In this document: one piece after another, positions 51,340-60,212 of the stretch
How positions within the stretch are numbered: the stretch's first letter is position 1
Layout: each line of letters opens with the position of its first letter
DNA from: CBFGRV01 sp965651265
Lineage (GTDB): Bacteria > Bacteroidota > Rhodothermia > Rhodothermales > VXPQ01
Assembly: GCA_965651265.1 (NCBI GenBank)
Contig: CBFGRV010000005.1
Location: 32,051 to 96,050 of the forward strand
DNA length: 64,000 nucleotides
Reading direction: 5' to 3'
Notes under the pieces: model-generated
Databases searched by the model: none
What the model saw: the letters and a program-made list of their open reading frames with translations, nothing else
Told to the model about the DNA's origin: nothing
Program-made: the position numbers and the translations under genes

Positions 51340-52212
51340 CTAGGACCTCTGCACCAACCGGATACGCTCGTGCCCTTCGAAGGCCTGAAGAATCGAAACC
51401 GCGAGGGCATGCTCCGTCCCGCGGCGCTTGCGAACTTCGGACAGATACCGAAGCGTCAGAATGACGCCGTAATCTGTGACGCGGACATATACGAATGGGG
51501 TCAGGATGCTGTAGTGCACGAGGTACTCCTGCGACATCAGACGAAGCTGGTGCTTCACCTGCTGCTCGACGATGTCGGCCGTCTCCGATGCGAGCTCGAC
51601 CATGATCTCTCGAGCGGCCTGCCAGTCGGAATCGAGCGTCAGCGTAAATGGGATCTCGTTCCAGATGAAGGTGAATCCGCGGGTGTAGTTGAACACACCG
51701 TACTGGTAGATCCAGGCATTTGGGAAGTGAACGATTCGTCCCGTACTCTGGTCGGCCTTTACCCATCCGCCGACTTCCATGAGGGTGCTGTGTAGCAGGC
51801 GGATGTCAATCACATCGCCCTGGATTCCGTTCACCTCAATCCGGTCGCCCTGCTTGTATGGACTACGAACGACAATGTTGATCCAGGCGGCGAATGAAAG
51901 GAGAACTTCCCGGTTGGCGATGGCCAATCCGGCGCCGATAACCGTGAGGATGGTCGCGATGCCCGGGCCTTGCCCAGAGCCCCACACGAACAGGATGGCG
52001 AGAGCAGCCGCAAGACCCGCAAATCGTCCGATCAGTTTCGACGTGCGGTACTGACGTTCCGGCTCCTCGATGTAGCGGGGCACGAGTCGCCGGAGCACAC
52101 GCGTGACGACATACGCGAGGATGATGATGATCAGGGAGAAGGCAATCGCGTCTCCCGGGCCCTCACGAAAGAAGCTGTCTATTCGTCCGCCGAAGGGTTG
52201 TTGAAGTTCCAT
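51340..52212 (-). CDS. MscS-family mechanosensitive channel
   Basis: The 290-residue inner-membrane protein has hydrophobic segments around AIAFSLIIIILAYVVTRVL and GLAAALAILFVWGS, a pore helix with ATILTVIGAGLAIANREVLL, and the MscS beta domain (YKQGDRIEVNGIQGDVIDIR, then GRIVHFPNAWIYQYGVFNYT). It should open on membrane tension to release solutes during osmotic downshock. It lies upstream of the trp leader on the same strand. A separate trp promoter seems to sit between them. Confidence 0.88.
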   Translation of the reverse strand: MELQQPFGGRIDSFFREGPGDAIAFSLIIIILAYVVTRVLRRLVPRYIEEPERQYRTSKLIGRFAGLAAALAILFVWGSGQGPGIATILTVIGAGLAIANREVLLSFAAWINIVVRSPYKQGDRIEVNGIQGDVIDIRLLHSTLMEVGGWVKADQSTGRIVHFPNAWIYQYGVFNYTRGFTFIWNEIPFTLTLDSDWQAAREIMVELASETADIVEQQVKHQLRLMSQEYLVHYSILTPFVYVRVTDYGVILTLRYLSEVRKRRGTEHALAVSILQAFEGHERIRLVQRS

Positions 52213-52393
52213 TCCTCAGCAAGAGTTGAGCGCGCGTAAGGTACAAACTGAGGTGCATGAATAGTGCTACGGAATCCTGACGAGGCTGCGCCGGGTCATC
52301 CTTGCATCCTGGGATCCTACTTCCGCCAGGGGATCATCTGGCATCTCCTCGGGTTAATTTCGCCGAGTTTTTGAACCCCTCCCTCCGCACTTT

Positions 52394-53674
52394 ATGGCGA
52401 CGAAGGAAACGCCCGCAACTCACCCGGCATCCTCATCAGCGCTCGCGACGTACCGCCCGCTACTCGAGCGCGCCATCTTTGTGCTGGCTCTACTCGGCGT
52501 TCTGGTGGCATCACACATCACCATTCAGGAGTCGCGCGGATTTGAAGGAGGATGCACGGGATTCGCTCCGTCGCAGTCCGGCTTCGATTGTGCTGCGGTC
52601 ACGCAGAGCGAGGCGGCCACGCTCTTCGGCATTCCCAATTCGGTCTGGGGGATACTCTTCTACTCGACTCTAGTCCTTCTGACGGCCGCCGCTGCCTTCG
52701 ATTCGTTCGGCGCCCGCCGAGCGTTTAAGTCGGGTCGAGCGTTGATGATCGGATTCGGTTTCATCTATTCGATGTACCTGGTCTATTATCAGTTTGCCGT
52801 ACTCGAGGAGCTCTGTCTGCTGTGCCTGACATCGGCAGGCATCGTGACGCTGATATTCATTCTACAGCTCGTTGACATCCTTAGATTGTTTCCCCTTTCA
52901 CCATCAGACCCTTCTGTGATGACCGTCTCGTCCAAGCGCGAAGTTGCATACATGGGGGCCATCGGGGCGCTCGTGTTGGTTTTGATCGGCGCCGATGCCG
53001 TCTACTTCGGGTCCCCCGACATCCCCGAGCCCTACATTCCGCCGGCCGAGATGCCTTCTCACCGCGTGGCAGATACCCGGACCAACGCGGAGGTGAACAG
53101 CACCCTTCCGGCCGAGTGCAGGTACGACGTCGACCGCGGGCCCGTCGAGGACTACCTCAGCCTGGTGAATTTCTTCGATCCGGCCAGAGGCAATCCCTCC
53201 GCGCCGGTGACGGTGATCGAATATTTTGACCCCAACTGCCCGCACTGCAAGACACTTCATTCCATCATGGAGGAGGTCATTCAAACGCACTCGGATCAGG
53301 CCTATTTCGTGTTCAAGCCGTTCTTCTTGTGGCAGCATTCTATCGCGCAGTCGGAGGCGCTCTACGCGGCGGCACAGGAAGGGAAGTTCTTTGAGATGCT
53401 CGATCACCAGTTTGCGCTCCAGAAACCGCAAACGGGACTATCGACCGAGGACCTCCGCCAGATTGCCGCGGACATCGGGATGGATCCGGATGCGCTCGTT
53501 GCAAGGCTCGAGCGCGGGATCTATCGTGGAACTCTGGTACAGGAGAAGCAGAAAGGCGTCGCAATCGGGATCAACAGCACGCCGACGGTGCTCATCAATG
53601 GCCGCTTCGTATCCGTCCAGTCGCGTAGTGCCGATTGCCTTCGAACGATGATCGAAGCAGCAGCGGAAAGTTGA
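52394..53674 (+). CDS. VKOR-thioredoxin (DsbA-like) fusion, disulfide bond formation
   Basis: The 426-residue protein joins a bacterial vitamin K epoxide reductase domain to a DsbA-like oxidase. The VKOR part (about 20-165) has the loop Cys pair (C54 and C66) and the quinone-side CLLC (C141, C144) within four to five membrane helices. After another membrane segment (about 185-205), a periplasmic thioredoxin-fold domain carries FDPNCPHCKTLHS (C282, C285) and the cis-Pro in NSTPTVLINGRFV. The fusion should pass electrons from new disulfides to quinone, replacing the DsbA/DsbB pair. It is 20 nt upstream of tkt. Confidence 0.93.
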   Translation: MATKETPATHPASSSALATYRPLLERAIFVLALLGVLVASHITIQESRGFEGGCTGFAPSQSGFDCAAVTQSEAATLFGIPNSVWGILFYSTLVLLTAAAAFDSFGARRAFKSGRALMIGFGFIYSMYLVYYQFAVLEELCLLCLTSAGIVTLIFILQLVDILRLFPLSPSDPSVMTVSSKREVAYMGAIGALVLVLIGADAVYFGSPDIPEPYIPPAEMPSHRVADTRTNAEVNSTLPAECRYDVDRGPVEDYLSLVNFFDPARGNPSAPVTVIEYFDPNCPHCKTLHSIMEEVIQTHSDQAYFVFKPFFLWQHSIAQSEALYAAAQEGKFFEMLDHQFALQKPQTGLSTEDLRQIAADIGMDPDALVARLERGIYRGTLVQEKQKGVAIGINSTPTVLINGRFVSVQSRSADCLRTMIEAAAES

Positions 53675-53694
53675 ACCATTAATGCTGCCGAGGA

Positions 53695-55728
53695 ATGTCC
53701 GCCGCACCGCAGATCGATTCGCCCATCGACATCCAGCTCGCCCAAACTTCCATCAACACGATCCGCTTCCTGGCTGCCGACGCCGTCCAGAAGGCGAATA
53801 GTGGGCACCCGGGAATGCCTATGGGTGCCGCCCCAATGGCCTATGTCCTGTGGCAGAAGTATCTCCGCCACAATCCTGCCGACCCGCGGTGGCAAAATCG
53901 AGACCGCTTTGTGCTGTCGGCCGGACACGGGTCTATGCTGCTTTATGCGCTCCTACATCTGACCGGCTACGAAATGCCGATGGAGGAGCTCAAGAGCTTC
54001 CGCCAATGGGGGAGCAAGACGGCCGGACACCCGGAAAATTTCCTCTTCGAAGGGATCGAAACGACAACGGGTCCACTCGGGCAGGGCTTTGCGAATGCGG
54101 TCGGAATGGCGATCGCCGAAAAGTACCTCGCCGCGCAGTTCAACAGGCCGGGATTCGAGATCGTCGATCATCACACGTACGGGATCTGCTCCGACGGCGA
54201 CCTGATGGAGGGGATATCCCACGAAGCCGCATCCCTGGCGGGTCACCTGGGCCTGGGCAAGCTGATCTTCCTGTACGATGACAACGAGATTTCAATAGAC
54301 GGCAGCACGGACCTCGCCTTCACCGAGGATGTCGGTCAGCGGTTCGAAGCTTACCACTGGCACGTCGAGCATGTCGATGACGGCAACGACCTGGAGGCCA
54401 TCGACGCGGCGCTGTCGCGAGCGCATGCCGAATCAGATCGGCCGTCCCTCATCATTGTGCGAACGATCATCGGCTACGGAAGCCCGAACAAGCAGAATAC
54501 GGCGGACGCACACGGCGAGCCGCTCGGCGAGGAGGAAGTCGTGCTGGCGAAGCGAGCGCTAGGCTGGCCGGAGGACAAGTCGTTTTTCGTGCCGGATGAG
54601 GTCTACGACCACATGCGCGACACCGCTCTCGAGAACGGGCAGGCGGCCCAGCGGGAATGGACCGAGTTGTACGAGGCCTATCGGACGAGCCACCCGGAGG
54701 CGGCGCAGCGGTACGAGTCGTGGCTGGATGGGCGGCCGGCTGAGGGCTGGATCGAAGACCTCCCGAAATTCGAGGTTGGCGAAAAACTCGCAACTCGGGC
54801 GGCGAGCGGGAAAGTGCTCAATGCCATCGCAGAGAAGGTGCCTTTCCTCTTTGGTGGATCCGCAGATCTGACTCCATCGAACAAGACGGACATCAAAGGT
54901 CGCCAAGACTTCCAAAAGGACTCGCCGAACGGGGGATATCTGCGCTTCGGCGTGCGTGAGCATGCGATGGCCTCGGCCTGCAACGGCATCGCCCTCCATG
55001 GAGGACTGCGCCCGTACTGCGGAACGTTCCTGATTTTCAGCGACTACATGCGACCGGCCGTACGCCTCAGCGCCCTGATGCAGGTGCCGGTAATCTATGT
55101 CTTCACCCACGATTCGATCGGTCTCGGTGAGGACGGCCCCACGCATCAGCCGATCGAGCACCTGATGTCGCTCAGGGCGATCCCGAACCTGCGTCTGATC
55201 CGCCCTGCCGATGCCATTGAAACGGCGGAGGCCTGGCGTTTCGCCGTCGAGAATGCGGATCGGCCCATTGCTCTGGCATTGACGCGGCAGGCCGTTCCGA
55301 CGCTCGATCGATCCGCAATGCGTGCAGACGCCGGCGTTCACAGGGGCGCCTACGTGATCAGCGACAGTGATGGCGCGCCGGAGATCATTCTCATCGGTAC
55401 CGGAAGCGAGGTTCAGCACGTGGTGGCCGCGGCTGAGCGACTCCGATCGGAGGGCGTTCGTGCGCGCGCCGTCAGCATGCCGTCGTGGGATCTCTTCGAC
55501 GAGCAGCCTCAATCCTATCGCGATGACGTTCTGCCGCCCGACGTCACGCGGCGCCTGGCCATAGAGGCCGGCGCTGTCGTGGGCTGGGAGCGCTATGTCG
55601 GACTCGACGGGGAGGTGATTGGCATGACCCGTTTCGGGTCGTCGGCCCCCGGCGCCGTCGTCATGGAAAAGTTCGGATTTACGGCCGACAACGTACTCGA
55701 GCGCGCAAGGAGGCTACTCGCGAGATAG
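53695..55728 (+). CDS. tkt: transketolase
   Basis: Transketolase moves two-carbon units between sugar phosphates using TPP. The 677-residue protein has ANSGHPGMPMGAAPMAYVL near the N-terminus, the TPP/Mg motif in CSDGDLMEGISHEAASLAG with the later Asn in YDDNEISIDG, the middle-domain segment FLIFSDYMRPAVRLSALM and THDSIGLGEDGPTHQPIEHL, a conserved run for substrate and TPP binding. Length and order are standard. Together with xylB elsewhere in the window it serves the pentose phosphate pathway. Confidence 0.97.
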   Translation: MSAAPQIDSPIDIQLAQTSINTIRFLAADAVQKANSGHPGMPMGAAPMAYVLWQKYLRHNPADPRWQNRDRFVLSAGHGSMLLYALLHLTGYEMPMEELKSFRQWGSKTAGHPENFLFEGIETTTGPLGQGFANAVGMAIAEKYLAAQFNRPGFEIVDHHTYGICSDGDLMEGISHEAASLAGHLGLGKLIFLYDDNEISIDGSTDLAFTEDVGQRFEAYHWHVEHVDDGNDLEAIDAALSRAHAESDRPSLIIVRTIIGYGSPNKQNTADAHGEPLGEEEVVLAKRALGWPEDKSFFVPDEVYDHMRDTALENGQAAQREWTELYEAYRTSHPEAAQRYESWLDGRPAEGWIEDLPKFEVGEKLATRAASGKVLNAIAEKVPFLFGGSADLTPSNKTDIKGRQDFQKDSPNGGYLRFGVREHAMASACNGIALHGGLRPYCGTFLIFSDYMRPAVRLSALMQVPVIYVFTHDSIGLGEDGPTHQPIEHLMSLRAIPNLRLIRPADAIETAEAWRFAVENADRPIALALTRQAVPTLDRSAMRADAGVHRGAYVISDSDGAPEIILIGTGSEVQHVVAAAERLRSEGVRARAVSMPSWDLFDEQPQSYRDDVLPPDVTRRLAIEAGAVVGWERYVGLDGEVIGMTRFGSSAPGAVVMEKFGFTADNVLERARRLLAR

Positions 55729-55733
55729 TGGTT

Positions 55734-55757
55734 TCGGATCGCCGCACATCGATCCGA
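55734..55757. terminator. hairpin between convergent tkt and PAS genes
   Basis: TCGGATCG (55734-55741) pairs with CGATCCGA (55750-55757) around an 8-nt loop, in the 31-nt gap between two convergent genes. No T-run is present on either side, so it is at best a weak bidirectional terminator. Confidence 0.4.
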
Positions 55758-55759
55758 CC

Positions 55760-56167
55760 TCACATCCCACTCAGGTCGCTTAAGACCACGCGGATCGCGC
55801 GCATCGGGTCGTTCAGTTCGTTCGTTACGACGGCTCGAACCCACTGCCATCGCCCGCGTCCGGTTCGGAGGCGGAGCAGCCAGTTCGCCTTCGGTTTGCC
55901 ATAGCAGACCATGTCCGCCACGTCCCGCATCACCTGATACATGTTGCGCGCGTGCACGTGGGAAAAGAAGCAGGAGGGAGGCGACTTCTCGCTACTGTAT
56001 TCTAAAAGTCGTCGTGCGGATGGCGTCATATGCTGAATTGTGCCGTCTCCACTCAGCAAGATGGTGGGTATGTGGTCGACGGCCTGGAAGCGCTTCCGGC
56101 TTTCAACAAATTTTTTTGGCGGTGCCGGCACCGCCGCCAGAGCATGGGTGGATTCAGGCATATACAT
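55760..56167 (-). CDS. single PAS domain protein
   Basis: This 135-residue soluble protein is essentially one PAS domain: RFQAVDHIPTILLSGDGTIQ, ARRLLEYSSEKSPPSCFFSH, RTGRGRWQWVRAVVTNELND and a last strand IRVVLSDLSGM. No output domain, membrane helix or other motif is present, so it likely acts as a stand-alone sensor or partner protein. It starts at MYMPEST (56167), with a second Met two codons on. It is divergent from the B12-type binding protein. The ligand is unknown. Confidence 0.75.
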   Translation of the reverse strand: MYMPESTHALAAVPAPPKKFVESRKRFQAVDHIPTILLSGDGTIQHMTPSARRLLEYSSEKSPPSCFFSHVHARNMYQVMRDVADMVCYGKPKANWLLRLRTGRGRWQWVRAVVTNELNDPMRAIRVVLSDLSGM

Positions 56168-56285
56168 CTTGTCCGGTTAGAAGGTGAGAAACATCAGGCT
56201 ACCCGACGAATCGCATTCGTGCAGCCGGCAAACGGCCAAGCAGTTCTAATATCTCAACGCAAGCCGATCTGATCCAGCGGTAATC

Positions 56286-57266
56286 TTGGCATTGTTCACT
56301 TCGTCACACGAGCACGAATATCAGGCGTCGAAGCGCGTTGTCTCACTTGATCCGACGGTGACGGAATGGCTCGTATCCTTCGGCGTGGCGGAGCTGCTCG
56401 TTGGCCGCTCGCACCTGTGCAACGGGCCCGCCTATGTCCAGAGTCTCGTTCCGGTGACCTACACGCGCGGAATCGGGTCATCCGACGAGGCCCCCGAGGA
56501 GCGTCCTCAGCATCGACCGCGAGATGTTCATGCGCTCGACCTGGCAGCATTAGTCGCCCTGAAGCCGAATCTGGTTATCCTGCCCCATCGCAAGTCGGAT
56601 ATCAATCTGTCAGCCGCCGATCTGGACGGCATCGTAGAGGGAGCTTCGCATTTTTCGACGTTCAGGCTGGAAGGCCGGACATTCAAGTCCATACTGGATG
56701 GTGTTTTGCGACTCTCAAGAATGCTCGGGCGGATGCCCGAAGGGATGGCCTTCATCGCCGAGCAGGAAGGCGGACTCAAACTGCTCCAGCAGAAGATCAT
56801 GGAAGCGGCGAACGCGAGCCCGGGCGACACGCCGGCTCGGCCAAGAGTGGTATGTGTCGACCGACTCGAGCCTCTCACAGTGCGCGGGGATTGGGTGCCG
56901 GACATCATCTGGCTGGCCGGCGCCGAAACACTCGACGCACGAGGTGGCGGATCTCCGATGCAGATTAGCTGGGATGAACTGCGTGCCTATGATCCCGACG
57001 TGATCATCATCATCCCGGAGGGCCGTCCGATAGACGAAGTTAGGCCGGAGCTGCCCCTGCTATTTGATGATGAGAAGGGTGCAGGTTTGAAAGCCGTGAC
57101 GGCGGAGCGCGTGTACGTGATGGACGGCAGATCCTGCTTGGATAGTCCCGGTCCCGGGCTGTACCGGGCCGTACATCTCGCGGCGTCCGCAATCCACGGC
57201 CTGCCGTTGGAGGCATCGGGGCCGGGGAACGAAATCCGACGAATCAGAAGGTCGCGGAAACTTTGA
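56286..57266 (+). CDS. BtuF-like cobalamin/siderophore-type binding protein, no signal peptide
   Basis: The 326-residue protein has the two lobes of class III solute-binding proteins. RVVSLDPTVTEWLVSFGVAE and GRSHLCNGPAYV resemble BtuF, as do LDLAALVALKPNLVILPHRK and LRAYDPDVIIIIPEGRPID. The frame opens at TTG 56286 and no signal peptide is visible, so either export differs, the start is elsewhere, or it is a cytoplasmic cobalamin-binding protein, a type seen in several bacteria without a paired ABC transporter. It converges with a TonB receptor and their 3' ends overlap by 23 nt. B12 is plausible given icmF, but it is an inference. Confidence 0.75.
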   Translation: MALFTSSHEHEYQASKRVVSLDPTVTEWLVSFGVAELLVGRSHLCNGPAYVQSLVPVTYTRGIGSSDEAPEERPQHRPRDVHALDLAALVALKPNLVILPHRKSDINLSAADLDGIVEGASHFSTFRLEGRTFKSILDGVLRLSRMLGRMPEGMAFIAEQEGGLKLLQQKIMEAANASPGDTPARPRVVCVDRLEPLTVRGDWVPDIIWLAGAETLDARGGGSPMQISWDELRAYDPDVIIIIPEGRPIDEVRPELPLLFDDEKGAGLKAVTAERVYVMDGRSCLDSPGPGLYRAVHLAASAIHGLPLEASGPGNEIRRIRRSRKL

Positions 57267-59499
57267 GGATGAATTGGCGAGGAGGGGCTAGTAGAGCCGG
57301 GCGTTCGACGTAGTAATAGTCGAGCGCATTCTCTACGTGCATGGATGCTTCGATCCACCTCCAGTGATAGCCCAGCCTCAGATCCACCACCCGGACTGGG
57401 GCCATCCGTTCGGCATCCTTCACGAAGGCCGCGAAATCGGAGTCGACACGTTCTGGCTCGCTCGCAATCCTGAGATCGGCACCAAACCGCGCTCTCGCTA
57501 CTTCGATGGTGCCGCCCACCTGCAAAAGATGGCGCGAGCGGAAGACCAGCGGCTCGTCGATGGACAAATCCCGTGCATCCAGATAGGTATATCCCAGCTT
57601 CAGGGCGGCGACATTGTCTCGCGTCGCGACGTCGGCCGTGATTTCCGCGCCACGGACCCTTGCGCGGGTGAGATTTACGAATTGGAACGCCCTCTCGGCC
57701 GTCACGAACGTGGGCTCGATCAGGCGCCAGTAGTCGCTCCAGAAAACCGCGCCGTCGACGGCGGCGGAGAGCCGATGGATTCGCGGAAACGCCCGCAAGC
57801 CGATCTCATAGCTTCGACTGGTCTCCGGGCGCAGATCGAGATTCGAGACGAGCGGCAGATAGTCCGTGTTGCTAACGAAGCGCTCGAGCACGCTCGGAAC
57901 ACGGAAGCCCTCGGCATACGCCGCCCTCACGATCCAGCTCTCCGTGAAGGCATAGGAGGCACTCACTCTCGGACTAAGTTTCGAGGACACCAGATCCGAC
58001 CGTACGCGGTACGCATCGTATCGCAACCCTACGATGGTGGTGAGCCCGCCCCTTACCGTTTCCTCCCACTGCACGTACACGGCGCCCTCGGGCTGCCGGA
58101 GGTCGCCCTCCTCGGCAAAATAGCTGGATCGCGCAGCGTTGGCGTCGCCTGTAGCCCCGAAGGTGATCGTACGGCGCGGCGTCGGCGTGAAGTCCACCTG
58201 CGCCTCACCGCCGTATCGCAGGCCAACGGTGCCTCGTGAGAGCGGCCGTGGATTCCCGAATTCGTCGAGAGGCTGAATGAGCACGCCAAACACCCGTGCA
58301 CGCGCGGTCAACAGCCAGTCCGGCGTGAGGACTTGCGAGTAGGAGGGAAGCAGACTCCACTCGTTGATCAGATTGTCATCCGAACCGCTGCTACCACTCG
58401 CCCGGCCGAAATCGATTACTCCGGGATTGAGCGGGTCGGAGAGGCCGTTCCAGAAGATGAAATTGTCCGCCTTTCGGCGGGTCACACCACTCAGGATGGA
58501 CAGCCTGGACTCCCGGGTGAAGCGGTGGGTCACCTTCGTGTATACTTGCAGATGCCGCTCCTCGTCCAGGCGAAGGTACCCGGAGTTGTACCTGTAGGCA
58601 ACGTGAGCCCAGATCCCGGTTCGTCTTCCCAGTGGCCGCGCATGCCCGATCGAGATGCCTGTATGCGGCTTCAGCTCATCCCCCTCGTCCCATTTTTCCC
58701 GCCAGGCGGCATAGCGCACGGGCTGGTAGGCGCCTGCGTGGAATGATATCGATGTCTCCGGTGTAGCGGGGTAGTCCCTCGTCAACACATTGATCACGCC
58801 TCCGAGCGCACCACCGCCGTACAACGCGGAACCCGGTCCCTTCAAGACCTCGATACGCTCAACCTGCGACATCGGGATGTGGTCGTAGGGGATGCCGTTT
58901 ACGTCCGGCCTGAGCATCGGAGAGCCATCCAGCAGAAGAAGGACCCGGCTCCCTGTGTTGAAGGAGAATCCAGACGAGCCGCGGATATTGATTTGGTTGC
59001 CCGCCATCTGCACGCCGGAGACGTAACGCAGCGCATCGTCTAGCTCCACGACATGCCGTGCGGCGATCTCCTGCGTGGTGATGGTGCTGACGCTCGCCGC
59101 CACGCCGCCAGTCAGCCGCTGGCCGCGCGTCGCCGTGACGACGACCTCACCGGATTGCAGTGCGATCTCCACGAGCCGAAACTCGATGTCGACCTCTTCT
59201 CCGGCGGCAACGGTAACCTCACGCGTCGCACGCTCATATCCGACGGCCGACGCTGCTACCGTGTGCGTTCCGGCCGGCACGCCATCAATCCGAAATGTGC
59301 CGTCGACCCGGGAGGCCGCGCCCAGGGTGGTCCCAACGATGAACACGTTAACACCCGGCAGCGGCTCTCCGGATTCATCCATTACAACACCGCTTAAAGC
59401 GCCGGACTGAGCGGCGGCCGGGGCGGCATGAACAAGCAGGGAAATGAGCGCCGCAAACGCGGTGGTAAGCCGCATCGATACAGGTCCAGGGATCCGCAT
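57244..59499 (-). CDS. TonB-dependent outer-membrane receptor, BtuB-like
   Basis: The product is about 751 residues with a signal peptide (AFAALISLLVHAAPAAAQSG), a carboxypeptidase-regulatory-like domain (GVVMDESGEPLPGVNVFIVG), a TonB-box-like GEVVVTATRG, the plug domain (RIEVLKGPGSALYGGGALGG, VINVLTRDYP) and a 22-strand-type barrel ending in Phe. Such receptors import cobalamin, siderophores or glycans with energy from TonB-ExbB-ExbD. Of several Met codons, 59499 has GGAG 8 nt upstream; the frame opens at 59565. Sitting opposite a BtuF-like gene, it may take up B12 (inference). Confidence 0.88.
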   Translation of the reverse strand: MRIPGPVSMRLTTAFAALISLLVHAAPAAAQSGALSGVVMDESGEPLPGVNVFIVGTTLGAASRVDGTFRIDGVPAGTHTVAASAVGYERATREVTVAAGEEVDIEFRLVEIALQSGEVVVTATRGQRLTGGVAASVSTITTQEIAARHVVELDDALRYVSGVQMAGNQINIRGSSGFSFNTGSRVLLLLDGSPMLRPDVNGIPYDHIPMSQVERIEVLKGPGSALYGGGALGGVINVLTRDYPATPETSISFHAGAYQPVRYAAWREKWDEGDELKPHTGISIGHARPLGRRTGIWAHVAYRYNSGYLRLDEERHLQVYTKVTHRFTRESRLSILSGVTRRKADNFIFWNGLSDPLNPGVIDFGRASGSSGSDDNLINEWSLLPSYSQVLTPDWLLTARARVFGVLIQPLDEFGNPRPLSRGTVGLRYGGEAQVDFTPTPRRTITFGATGDANAARSSYFAEEGDLRQPEGAVYVQWEETVRGGLTTIVGLRYDAYRVRSDLVSSKLSPRVSASYAFTESWIVRAAYAEGFRVPSVLERFVSNTDYLPLVSNLDLRPETSRSYEIGLRAFPRIHRLSAAVDGAVFWSDYWRLIEPTFVTAERAFQFVNLTRARVRGAEITADVATRDNVAALKLGYTYLDARDLSIDEPLVFRSRHLLQVGGTIEVARARFGADLRIASEPERVDSDFAAFVKDAERMAPVRVVDLRLGYHWRWIEASMHVENALDYYYVERPALLAPPRQFILKVSATF

Positions 59500-59571
59500 C
59501 GCCATCACTCCGTCAAGCTTGCTCTGTGATTGCATCATCGTCCCCAAAACTCGCCTCATCCACACGAGTCC

Positions 59572-60105
59572 TCAAGGGTCAGGCGGAAATTTGGGCGGTG
59601 ACCGAAAATCGACTTCGACGTGGACGTCCGTTGTCTCACCAGACCGCACGACGAAGAGGCCACCATTCTCTTCGACCAGGCCCACCGGTCGCCATGCGAA
59701 GGGGTCCGGGCTGAATTGCTGCGCCACTCCCGAATAGGGGAACGGGCCGGGCGCAACATTTCCGATAATCGTGGTGTCTCCCGCTACATTCCTCTTCAGG
59801 CCCTGACTGAAAACCATCCTATTGAGCTGAAGGAAGTCTGCCGTATCGGCCGGCACGAAGCGCATCGCGACGAAGCGGAGATCTCGAAGAGAATCGGCCG
59901 GCGGCCAGGCGTTCGGATGCCCTACATAGGTGACATACGCACGAATAGCACCGACGGGAGGAGTCTCCGGCGGCGCAAGCCCGTGATCACACGACGCCAG
60001 TTGAAGACCTGCCAGCGAGACCACGATCGCCACGACAACCGCCGAGGCCACACGCGACCTGCGGGAAACGCGGTGAGTTCTCGGGCGTTTGGTGAGCGCT
60101 GGCAC
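59572..60105 (-). CDS. uncharacterised lipoprotein
   Basis: From GTG 60105 the product has 177 residues: a basic start, hydrophobic VASAVVVAIVVSLAGLQ and lipobox LASCDHG. The mature part contains GAIRAYVTYVGHPNAWPPAD, a DLRFVAMRFVPADTADFLQL region and GNVAPGPFPYSGVAQQFSP, and looks like a beta-rich domain. The frame extends to an ATG at 60210, but that would leave over 80 residues before the lipobox. I do not recognise the family. It precedes the TonB receptor on the same strand and is probably a surface partner of it. Confidence 0.7.
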   Translation of the reverse strand: MPALTKRPRTHRVSRRSRVASAVVVAIVVSLAGLQLASCDHGLAPPETPPVGAIRAYVTYVGHPNAWPPADSLRDLRFVAMRFVPADTADFLQLNRMVFSQGLKRNVAGDTTIIGNVAPGPFPYSGVAQQFSPDPFAWRPVGLVEENGGLFVVRSGETTDVHVEVDFRSPPKFPPDP

Positions 60106-60212
60106 CCCGTTCAAGAATCCCACCGGATGTACACCCCCGCCGGGCGTACTCCGACGCCTCGGCGGGACTTCGCCGCCTTCAACCTCTGGAGCATGCCACA
60201 TCAAGTCCATAC

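Noticed and set aside
56168..56285. Possible cobalamin riboswitch upstream of the BtuF-like gene
   Set aside because: I looked for the B12-box and the conserved GC-rich core in the 118 nt available; only fragments such as GCAGCCGGC occur and the region is too short.
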